A stretch of DNA of 62,071 nucleotides, taken from DASQUK01 sp046723645 (GTDB lineage Bacteria; Actinomycetota; Acidimicrobiia; Acidimicrobiales; VFJN01). The notes beneath the pieces were generated by a model. That model was not told the origin of the DNA and made no database searches. It saw only the letters and a list, made by a program, of their open reading frames with translations. Both the position numbers and the translations under genes were made by a program. How positions within the stretch are numbered: the first letter of the stretch is position 1; each line of letters starts with the position of its first letter. Location of the stretch: the NCBI GenBank assembly GCA_046723645.1, contig JBKOUY010000009.1, positions 1 to 62,071 of the forward strand, written 5' to 3'. Of this stretch, positions 1-6,698 are shown one piece after another.

Positions 1-702
1 CCATCCCTCCGCGTGCTCGTGCAGGGCCGTGGCGGTGCGGGGCGACAGCCCCAGTCCGAGGGAGTCGTTGAGAAACCGCCTGGTCTCCTGGGCCGTGAAC
101 GCGAGGTCGGCCTCGCGCAGCTCGAGCAGCTCTCCCCGGGCGCGCAGCGTGCCGAGCGGGAAGGGAGGGTCGACGCGACTCGAGACGACGATGTGGACGT
201 TCGCGGGCTCCCGGGTCAGGAACAGCTCGACCGACCGGTGGCACGCCGAGCTGGTGATCACGTGGTAGTCGTCCAGCACCAGCACGACGTCGCTCTCGAG
301 CGACGCCAGCTCGTTGAGCAGCCGGGGGACGATCGCATCGACGAAGTCCTGCTCCCCGAGGATGCCCGCCGGCGGCGTCAGCGGGGCGGCCGGCTCGATC
401 GCCTGCAGCGCGGCGACGACGTAGTTCCAGAAGAGCATGGGATCGTTGTCGGCGGCGTCGAGCGACACCCATGCCAGCGGGAGCTGGGCCGTTCCCCCCC
501 ATTGGCCCAGCAGCGTCGACTTCCCGAACCCGGGGGGCGCGACGACGAGGATGGGTCCGCCATGCGAGGAGAGGCGGCGGAGGAGCGCGGCCCGCTCGAT
601 CGTGGTCGACGGCAAGCGCGGCACTCCCAGCTTGGTGCCGAGCAGCACGGGCGCCGCCGGTTCCCGTGGCCTCCCGCGCCGTCGCGTGGATCCCCCTGCC
701 AC
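1..702 (-). CDS. MalT-like LuxR-family ATP-dependent regulator (partial, cut by left edge)
   Basis: The gene reads toward the left edge, so only the N-terminal 234 residues are in the window. It opens with the MalT-family signature TKLGVPRLP, followed by a Walker A motif (VVAPPGFGKSTLL), the WVSLDAADNDP stretch, and a Walker B-like segment (VVLVLDDYHVI). The visible part ends at HEHAEGW, which is typical of the STAND ATPase core. Members of this family are about 900 residues long and end in a LuxR helix-turn-helix, which would lie outside the window. The start is uncertain. GTG at 702 follows an in-frame stop, while GTG at 648 gives the more family-like start VLLGTKL. Neither has a clear Shine-Dalgarno. 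The effector and target genes are unknown. Confidence 0.85.
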   Translation of the reverse strand, partial: MAGGSTRRRGRPREPAAPVLLGTKLGVPRLPSTTIERAALLRRLSSHGGPILVVAPPGFGKSTLLGQWGGTAQLPLAWVSLDAADNDPMLFWNYVVAALQAIEPAAPLTPPAGILGEQDFVDAIVPRLLNELASLESDVVLVLDDYHVITSSACHRSVELFLTREPANVHIVVSSRVDPPFPLGTLRARGELLELREADLAFTAQETRRFLNDSLGLGLSPRTATALHEHAEGW

Positions 703-802
703 GCAGGCAAGTCTGCCACGACGGCCCTAGTCATACTGGCCCTACCGGCGACCGGTCTCGCGTCGCGGGATGGCGGCGCGGCTGGATGGGATCGCCGGCG
801 GA

Positions 803-1203
803 TCAGGGCGACGCCAGGGCGCTCCTGGGATGCTCGGGGAACACCGTCGACCAGTCGTCCCTGATGCTGATCACGGTCCAGCCGTGCGCCCTCGCCTGAT
901 CGGGCCGCTGGCCGCCGCGGCCACGCCGGCGGCGACCAGCGTGGACGCCGTGAGCGTGGCGATGGTCGAGGTGGTGCTGACGCTCAGGACGCGGGAGCCG
1001 CCCAGCAGGGCGTACACGGCCATCGGCACCATGCACGTGTAGAGGCCCACCTGCACGGGCAGGTCGGCGATGGTCGCGTAGGCCATGGCCTGCGGCACCA
1101 CCACCAGGCCGGCGGTGAGGCCACCGACGATGTCGGCGCGCAGCCACGCGCCGCGGTACGTGCGCAGCCAGCCGATCGAGGGGACCACAGCCTGGCTGCG
1201 CAC
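803..1203 (-). pseudogene. Truncated SulP-family sulfate/anion permease
   Basis: The first ~95 residues from GTG 1203 match the N-terminus of SulP permeases: WLRTYRGAWLRADIVGGLTAG, then PQAMAYATIADLPVQVGLY and YALLGGSRVLSV. These cover the first two or three membrane helices only, whereas intact SulP proteins have 10 or more helices plus a STAS domain, about 500-700 residues in all. The reading frame closes at 871. The overlapping frame that closes at 803 ends in an unrelated-looking tail (ARAHGWTVISIRDDWSTVFP). I read this as a permease relic created by deletion and frameshift. Whether a short peptide is still made cannot be judged from sequence. Confidence 0.6.
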
Positions 1204-1235
1204 GCCGGTCCGCGCGTTGCGCGTCTAGGCCGCGC

Positions 1236-1625
1236 TCACGCGGTGTCGAACTCGTCGGTGGCCGCCAGCAGGGCCCAGATCACCGTCATGTCGATCGCCA
1301 ACACCACGAGCGCCCAGATGGGGGCGACGAAGATCATGAACACTGCCAGCGCCGCGCTGATCGCCGCCCACAGGACGCCGAGGATCTGGCCCATCGGGTG
1401 ACGGACGAAGATCAGGTAGGCGGTGATGAGCTGCAGCACCCCGATGATCAGCCAGAACCATCCCCACGCAGTGATGTTGACGCCGAACAGCACCTCGTTG
1501 AGCGCTTCGGTCTGGTCGTCCTTGCCGATGGCGGCGATGCCGCTCAGGATGTTCCAGATGGCGACAATCGCGGCAACGACGCCTGCGAACGTGACCCAGC
1601 CACTGCGGAACCGTGTGGTTTCCAC
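1236..1625 (-). CDS. Small four-helix integral membrane protein (DUF7144-like)
   Basis: About 129 residues, nearly all in four hydrophobic segments: WVTFAGVVAAIVAIWNILSG, ITAWGWFWLIIGVLQLITAY, GVLWAAISAALAVFMIFV and IWALVVLAIDMTVIWALLAA. A short charged loop (GKDDQTEALNEV) lies between helices 1 and 2. The pattern fits the small DUF7144 family of actinobacterial membrane proteins; no enzymatic role is known. Two GTG codons compete as start. GTG at 1625 is chosen because GGAGG sits at normal spacing before it, whereas GTG at 1631 overlaps the Shine-Dalgarno. It lies just downstream of the divergent FGE gene's promoter region and shares no obvious operon with the SulP remnant. Confidence 0.8.
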   Translation of the reverse strand: METTRFRSGWVTFAGVVAAIVAIWNILSGIAAIGKDDQTEALNEVLFGVNITAWGWFWLIIGVLQLITAYLIFVRHPMGQILGVLWAAISAALAVFMIFVAPIWALVVLAIDMTVIWALLAATDEFDTA

Positions 1626-1733
1626 GTGCACCTCCAGGAGTGATGTACGGACGCACCGTGCCGCCTGGGGTGCCCGATTGCCTCACCCCCGCCGGGTGAC
1701 GACCCGTCCAGGGCCCGTCCCGAGCATGGGCCG

Positions 1734-2702
1734 ATGAGCACGAGCCGACCGACGGTCGCCGCCGACGGGGCCGCTCCCGGCCCGCCCCCCGACGCAGGGA
1801 TGGCCTGGGTCCCCGGCGGCACGTTCGTGATGGGCTCGGACCGGCACTACGCCGAGGAGGCACCCGCGCATCGCGTGACCGTCGAGGGCTTCTGGATGGA
1901 CCGGTGCGCGGTCACGAACCACGAGTTCCGCCAGTTCGTCGATGCCACCGGCCACGTGACGGTGGCCGAGCGGGAGCCCGACCCGGCCGACTACCCGGGC
2001 GCCGATCCCGCGCTGCTGGTGCCGGCGTCAGCCGTGTTCCGCAAGCCCCGCCGGCCCGTTGACCTCGGCAACCCCTACAACTGGTGGATCAACGTCCCCG
2101 GCGCGTCGTGGCGCCATCCCCGGGGTCCGCAGAGCTCGCTCAGGGGCCTCGGCGAGCACCCGGTGGTGCACGTCGCGTGGGCCGACGTCGAGGCGTACGC
2201 CGCGTGGGCGGGCAAGGCGCTGCCCAGCGAGGCCGAGTGGGAGCGCGCTGCGCGCGGCGGGCTCGAGGGAGCGGACTACGCCTGGGGCGACGAGCTCACC
2301 CCCGGCGGCAGGCACATGGCCAACGTGTGGCAGGGCGAGTTCCCGCTGCGCAACGAGATGCTCGACGGCTACGAGTACACGGCGCCGGTCCGCTCGTTCC
2401 CGCCCAACGGCTGGGGCCTGTTCGAGATGACGGGCAACGTGTGGGAGTGGACCGTCGACTGGTACCAGGGCCACGGCGAGGTCGCCCACGCCTGCTGCAC
2501 GCTGGACACTCCGCGGGGCGGTGACCGTGAGGCGAGCATCGACGGTGCCGACCCGGCGCGGGTTCCCCGCCGGGTGATCAAGGGTGGCTCGCACCTGTGC
2601 GCGCCGAACTACTGCCGGCGCTATCGCCCGGCGGCACGCATGGCGCAGGCCGTCGATACGGCCACATCGCACGTCGGCTTCCGCTGCATCGTGCGGGCGT
2701 GA
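1734..2702 (+). CDS. Formylglycine-generating enzyme (SUMF1/FGE family)
   Basis: A 322-residue FGE-sulfatase-domain protein. It has the family opening MAWVPGGTFVMGSD, the middle motif LPSEAEWERAARGG, then GLFEMTGNVWEWTVDWY, and ends GFRCIVRA. The active-site pair is present: GGSHLCAPNYCRRYRPAAR places cysteines at 289 and 294, matching the two redox cysteines of aerobic, copper-dependent FGEs. Such enzymes convert a cysteine in a CxPxR motif of type I sulfatases to formylglycine, in bacteria usually in the cytoplasm. No sulfatase gene is visible in this window, so the substrate must be encoded elsewhere. Paralogues with other roles (ergothioneine or bacillamide-type enzymes) usually lack the CxxxxC pair, which favours true FGE. 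Confidence 0.88.
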   Translation: MSTSRPTVAADGAAPGPPPDAGMAWVPGGTFVMGSDRHYAEEAPAHRVTVEGFWMDRCAVTNHEFRQFVDATGHVTVAEREPDPADYPGADPALLVPASAVFRKPRRPVDLGNPYNWWINVPGASWRHPRGPQSSLRGLGEHPVVHVAWADVEAYAAWAGKALPSEAEWERAARGGLEGADYAWGDELTPGGRHMANVWQGEFPLRNEMLDGYEYTAPVRSFPPNGWGLFEMTGNVWEWTVDWYQGHGEVAHACCTLDTPRGGDREASIDGADPARVPRRVIKGGSHLCAPNYCRRYRPAARMAQAVDTATSHVGFRCIVRA

Positions 2703-2771
2703 GCGCCGGGCGCGGGGAGCGCGCCGGAAATCGCTTGCGCGGCGGGTGGCGGCCGGGCTGACCTGACGGCC

Positions 2772-2792
2772 GCACCGCCCAACGGGCGGTGC
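2772..2792 (+). terminator. Strong GC hairpin after the FGE gene
   Basis: A perfect 9-bp stem GCACCGCCC/GGGCGGTGC with loop AAC, about 70 nt after the FGE stop codon. No T-run follows, so it may be a U-less terminator. It could equally be the 5' boundary of the leader of the RNHCP gene, whose long upstream region begins here. Confidence 0.4.
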
Positions 2793-2821
2793 CATAGCGA
2801 GCGGACGGAAGGTGGTGACCG

Positions 2822-2893
2822 ATGCCCAGGTTCACGAGCGCCGGGCGTCGCGCGCCCGGGTGGTCCGTCCGGCCTCCGCGCTGGCTTTCCTGA
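2822..2893 (+). CDS. Possible 23-residue leader ORF upstream of the RNHCP gene
   Basis: ATG 2822 is preceded by GGAAGG at plausible spacing and opens a 23-codon frame, Arg/Trp/Pro-rich (MPRFTSAGRRAPGWSV followed by RPPRWLS). It ends 81 nt before the start of the RNHCP gene on the same strand. Such short basic leader peptides can control a downstream gene by attenuation or translation coupling. There is no homology I can name, and a chance ORF in GC-rich DNA is quite possible. Confidence 0.25.
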   Translation: MPRFTSAGRRAPGWSVRPPRWLS

Positions 2894-2974
2894 GAGGGTC
2901 CAGCCCCGGCCACTGAGACGGCGCCCCGGCGGACGCGACGCGGTCCATCGTCCTGCTGTCTCGGAGGTCTTCCC

Positions 2975-3343
2975 TTGTCGCGCGATCAGCGCATCTCCCG
3001 CCGGCGCTCGCCCACATCGTTCCGGTGCCGCAACTGTCGGCTCGACGTTCCCGTCGACGCGCCGGGCACCGCCCACCGCAACCACTGTCCCAACTGCCTG
3101 TGGAGCCGCCACGTCGACGACTCGCCGGGCGATCGGGCCGCGCTCTGCGGCTCGTCGATGGAGCCGATCGCCATCTGCGTGCGCGGCGCGGGCGAGTGGG
3201 TCCTGGTCCACCGCTGCCTCGGCTGCGACATCGTGCACCTCAACCGCATCGCCGGCGACGACAACCCGTTGCTGCTGGTGCGCATCGCCGTCGGCCCGCT
3301 GGCGCAGCCGCCCTTCCCGCTCGACGTGCTCGGTCGCCTATGA
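2975..3343 (+). CDS. RNHCP domain-containing protein
   Basis: A 122-residue cysteine-rich protein with the family-naming motif HRNHCPNCLWSRHVD (residues ~30-45). It is flanked by FRCRNCRLDVP near the N-terminus and HRCLGCDIVHLNRIAGDDN near the C-terminus. The repeated CxxC pairs suggest one or two zinc sites. The family is common in actinobacteria and is suspected of a link to ribosome or zinc biology from its sequence character; the exact function is not established. TTG 2975 is chosen as start because TCGGAGGTC lies 7 nt before it. The ~270-nt upstream gap holds a hairpin and a possible leader ORF. It converges with aceE, whose stop lies four bases away. Confidence 0.85.
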   Translation: MSRDQRISRRRSPTSFRCRNCRLDVPVDAPGTAHRNHCPNCLWSRHVDDSPGDRAALCGSSMEPIAICVRGAGEWVLVHRCLGCDIVHLNRIAGDDNPLLLVRIAVGPLAQPPFPLDVLGRL

Positions 3344-3346
3344 CGC

Positions 3347-6046
3347 CTACAGGTCGAACCGGCGGGGGTCGGTGCACTCCGGGTCGATGCCGTAGTGCGC
3401 GATGGCCTCGGCCACCGTCTCGGCCTTGACCTCGCCGTGCTGGGCAAGTGCCCACAGCGTGGCCACGACCACGTGCCGCATGTCGATCTCGAAGAACTGC
3501 CGCAGCTTCTCGCGGGTGTCGGAGCGGCCGAAGCCGTCGGTGCCCAGCGGCACGAACGGCTGGCGCACCCAGCGCGAGACCTGGTCCGGCACCGCCTTCA
3601 TGAAGTCGGTCACCGCGACCACCGGCCCGCCCTCGGCGCCTAGCAGCTGGGTGACCAGCGGCGTCCGAGGCGGCTCGGTGGGGTGGAGCCGGTTCCAGCG
3701 TTCGGCCGTGAGCGCCTCCTCGCGCAGCCGCTTGTAGCTGGTCGCCGACCACAGGTCGGCGCCGACGTCCCAGCGCTCGGCCAGCTCTGCCTGCGCAGCC
3801 CGGGCCGCACCCTGCGCCGTGCCCGAGAACAGGATCGTCGCCCGGTGCGCCGGCCCGTCGGGCGCATCGGCCCAGCGGTACAGGCCCTGGATGATGCCGT
3901 CCTCCACGCCTTCGGGCATCGGCGGCATCACGTAGTTCTCGTTGTAGAGCGTGAGGTAGTGGATGACGTCGCGCTCGTCCACGAGCATCTCCCGGATGCC
4001 GTGGCGGATGATCGTCGCCATCTCGTACGCGAACGCCGGGTCCCACGCCTCGACCGTCGGATGGGTCGAGGCCAGGATCAGGCTGTGGCCGTCCTGGTGC
4101 TGCAGGCCCTCGCCGAGGAGTGTCGTGCGGCCGGCGGTGGCACCCAGCAGGAAGCCCCGGGCCCGGGAGTCGTTGGCCGACCAGATGAGGTCGCCGACGC
4201 GCTGGAACCCGAACATCGAGTAGAAGGTGAAGAACGGCAGCATGGGCACGCCGCGGTGGGCGTACGAGGTGGCGGCGGCGATGAACGACGCCATCGACCC
4301 GGCCTCGGTGATGCCTTCCTCGAGGACCTGGCCGTTTTTGGCCTCGGTGTACGACAGCAACAGCTGGGCGTCGACCGGCTCGTAGACCTGGCCCTGGGCG
4401 GCGTAGATCTTGAACTCCTTGAACAGTGCGTCCATCCCGAAGGTGCGGGCCTCGTCGGGGATGATCGGAACCACCCGGGGGCCAAGCTTGGGATCACGGC
4501 ACAGGTTCCGCAGCAGGCGGGTGAACGCCATGGTGGTCGACACCTCCTGCTTGCCGGACCCGGCCAGGACCTCGGCGAACGGCTTGTCCTCCGGCATCCC
4601 GAGGGCCCGCTTGGTGGTGACGACGCGGCTGGGCAACGGCCCGTCGAGCGCCTTGCGGCGGTCCATGAGGTAGCCGTTTTCGATCGTGCCTTCGTCGAAG
4701 CGGATGTACGGCGGCTCCTTGTCGTCGGCCAGCGCCTCCTCCGGGATCACGTCCTGGAGGTAGAGGCGCTCGCGGAGAACCCGCAGCTGGTCGACGGTCA
4801 TCTTCTTGATCTGGTGGGTGGCGTTGCGGCCCTCGACGTCGGGGCCGAGCGTCCAGCCCTTGATGGTCTTGGCGAGGATGACGGTTGGCGCCCCCGTCTG
4901 CTCGGCGGCGGCCTTGTAGGCCGAGTAGAGCTTGCGGTAGTCGTGCCCGCCGCGGGGGAGCGTGCGCAGCTCGTCGTCGGACAGGCGCTCGACCATCTTG
5001 CGCAGCCGCGGGTCGGGCCCGAAGAAGTGCTCGCGGATGTAGGCACCCGACTCGACGGCGTAGCGCTGGAACTCGCCGTCGACGGTGGTGTTCATCTTGT
5101 TGAGTAGCACGTGGTCGCGGTCCTGCATCAACAGCTGGTCCCACTTGGAGCCCCAGATGACCTTGATGACGTTCCAGCCGGCACCGCGGAAGATGGCCTC
5201 CAGCTCCTGGATGATCTTGCCGTTGCCTCGCACCGGCCCGTCGAGGCGCTGCAGGTTGCAGTTCACGACCCAGATGAGGTTGTCGAGTTGCTCGCGGGCG
5301 GGAAGCGACAGGGCGCCGAGGGTCTCCGGCTCGTCGACCTCGCCGTCGCCGACGAAGCACCACACCCGGCTGCCGCTGGTGTCGTCGATCTTGCGGTTGT
5401 GGAGGTACCGCAGGAAGCGGGCGTGGTAGATCGAGTTGAGCGGGCCAAGGCCCATCGACACAGTCGGGTACTCCCAGAAGTCGGGCATGAGCCGCGGGTG
5501 CGGGTAGCTCGCCAGCCCGGCGCCGTCGACCTCCTGGCGAAAGCCATCGAGCTCCTGCTCGGTGATCCGGCCCTCGAGGAAGGCCCGGGCGTAGATGCCG
5601 GGTGCCGCGTGGCCCTGGATGTAGACGGCGTCGCCGGCGAGGCCGTCCTCCTTGCCGCGGAAGAACCAGTTGAACCCGACGTCGTAGAGGGCCGCCGAGG
5701 AGGCGAAGGTCGACAGGTGCCCGCCGATGCCCTCGGCGTGCTTGTTGGCCTTGATGACCATGACGGCGGCGTTCCACCGGATGTAGGCGCGGATGCGGCG
5801 CTCGAGGTCCTCGTCGCCCGGGAACCAGGGCTCCTCCTCCGCCGGGATGGTGTTGACGTACGGCGTCGACACGGTGGCCGGCGTGCCCACCTGCAGCTCG
5901 CGGGCGCGCTCGAGCAGCTTGGACATCAGGAACCGGGCACGGGTCTTGCCGTGGGCGTCGACGACCGCGTCGAGGGAGTCGAGCCATTCGCGGGTCTCGG
6001 AGGGGTCGGTGTCCGGAAGCTGGTGGACGAACCCGTCAATGATCAT
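3347..6046 (-). CDS. aceE: Pyruvate dehydrogenase E1 component, homodimeric type
   Basis: An 899-residue protein of the full length expected for homodimeric AceE (about 890-930). It decarboxylates pyruvate with thiamine diphosphate and passes the acetyl group to lipoyl-E2. The thiamine diphosphate motif runs from GDGE (233-236) to NCN (262-264). The N-terminal histidines lie in GIGGHLSTFASS and IQGHAAPGIYARAFLEGR. The C-terminal transketolase domain contains LLGEGLQHQDGHS and ends DPRRFDL. ATG 6046 starts the conserved N-terminus; the open frame upstream is non-coding repeat DNA. E2 and E3 are not adjacent, as is usual for actinobacteria, where aceE stands alone and the E2/E3 are shared. It is transcribed away from rnhA across a repeat-bearing 183-bp gap. 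Confidence 0.97.
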   Translation of the reverse strand: MIIDGFVHQLPDTDPSETREWLDSLDAVVDAHGKTRARFLMSKLLERARELQVGTPATVSTPYVNTIPAEEEPWFPGDEDLERRIRAYIRWNAAVMVIKANKHAEGIGGHLSTFASSAALYDVGFNWFFRGKEDGLAGDAVYIQGHAAPGIYARAFLEGRITEQELDGFRQEVDGAGLASYPHPRLMPDFWEYPTVSMGLGPLNSIYHARFLRYLHNRKIDDTSGSRVWCFVGDGEVDEPETLGALSLPAREQLDNLIWVVNCNLQRLDGPVRGNGKIIQELEAIFRGAGWNVIKVIWGSKWDQLLMQDRDHVLLNKMNTTVDGEFQRYAVESGAYIREHFFGPDPRLRKMVERLSDDELRTLPRGGHDYRKLYSAYKAAAEQTGAPTVILAKTIKGWTLGPDVEGRNATHQIKKMTVDQLRVLRERLYLQDVIPEEALADDKEPPYIRFDEGTIENGYLMDRRKALDGPLPSRVVTTKRALGMPEDKPFAEVLAGSGKQEVSTTMAFTRLLRNLCRDPKLGPRVVPIIPDEARTFGMDALFKEFKIYAAQGQVYEPVDAQLLLSYTEAKNGQVLEEGITEAGSMASFIAAATSYAHRGVPMLPFFTFYSMFGFQRVGDLIWSANDSRARGFLLGATAGRTTLLGEGLQHQDGHSLILASTHPTVEAWDPAFAYEMATIIRHGIREMLVDERDVIHYLTLYNENYVMPPMPEGVEDGIIQGLYRWADAPDGPAHRATILFSGTAQGAARAAQAELAERWDVGADLWSATSYKRLREEALTAERWNRLHPTEPPRTPLVTQLLGAEGGPVVAVTDFMKAVPDQVSRWVRQPFVPLGTDGFGRSDTREKLRQFFEIDMRHVVVATLWALAQHGEVKAETVAEAIAHYGIDPECTDPRRFDL

Positions 6047-6079
6047 GGGTCCATGCTGGCACCGCCGTGACCGAATCGA

Positions 6080-6191
6080 AACGAGTCGGCCGCAGGCCGA
6101 CTCCACCACGGGGTGGCGGGTGGGGGTCGGGCCGGAACGAGTCGGCCGACGGCCGACGCCACCACGGGGCGGCGGGTGGGGGTCGGGCCGG
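6080..6191. repeat. Two tandem 56-bp direct repeats between aceE and rnhA
   Basis: Copies at 6080-6135 and 6136-6191 begin AACGAGTCGGCCG and continue through CCACCACGGGG and GTGGGGGTCGGGCCGG. A third partial copy starts at 6192 (AACGAG). Each copy contains an inverted element, GTCGGCC flanked by GGCCGAC. The copies differ at a few positions. They occupy most of the divergent promoter region. They could be a mobile intergenic repeat of REP type or regulatory binding sites. Confidence 0.85.
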
Positions 6192-6229
6192 AACGAGCCG
6201 CCCCATCGGGGGCCGCATAGGGTGCCGAC

Positions 6230-6688
6230 GTGCCCGCCATGCCGACGACGCCCGCCATCGTGTTCACCGACGGCGCCTGCCTCGGCAACCCCGGGCCGGG
6301 GGGGTGGGCCTGGGCCGAGGAGGGCGGCGCCTTCGCATCCGGCCACGAGCCCTCCACCACCAACCAGCGCATGGAGATCACCGCGGCGTACGAGGCGGTG
6401 CGCGCCCACCCCGGGCCGCTCGAGGTGGTGAGCGACTCCGCCTACGTCGTCAACTGCTTCCGCGACCGCTGGTGGGAGGGGTGGATCCGCCGGGGCTGGG
6501 TCAACTCCGCCCGTAAGCCGGTGGCCAACCGCGACCTCTGGGAACCGTTCGTCGAGCTGGTGCGGGCCCGGGGCGATGTGACCTTTCGGTGGATCAAGGG
6601 CCACGCAGGCCACCCCATGAACGAGCTCGTGGACCGGCTCGCCGTCGAGGCCGCCCAGACCCAGCGGTCGAGATCGGGCGCCCACTAG
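6230..6688 (+). CDS. rnhA: Ribonuclease HI
   Basis: A 152-residue RNase H that cleaves the RNA strand of RNA-DNA hybrids such as R-loops and primers. The catalytic residues are present (numbering from GTG 6230): D14 in FTDGACLGNPGPGGW, E49 in NQRMEITA, D69 in VSDSAYV and D135 in NELVDRLA. The histidine of GHAGHPMNE lies in the flexible loop, and the basic WWEGWIRRGWVNS region corresponds to the substrate-handle segment of E. coli RNase HI. GTG 6230 or ATG 6239 could start the protein, and neither has a clear Shine-Dalgarno. It ends 11 bp before hyuA on the same strand. Confidence 0.93.
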   Translation: MPAMPTTPAIVFTDGACLGNPGPGGWAWAEEGGAFASGHEPSTTNQRMEITAAYEAVRAHPGPLEVVSDSAYVVNCFRDRWWEGWIRRGWVNSARKPVANRDLWEPFVELVRARGDVTFRWIKGHAGHPMNELVDRLAVEAAQTQRSRSGAH

Positions 6689-6698
6689 GCGGGGGACC

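Noticed and set aside
13..864. Long plus-strand frame at the left edge
   Set aside because: It is the complement of the MalT-like ATPase gene. The minus-strand reading has the Walker motifs and family signature.
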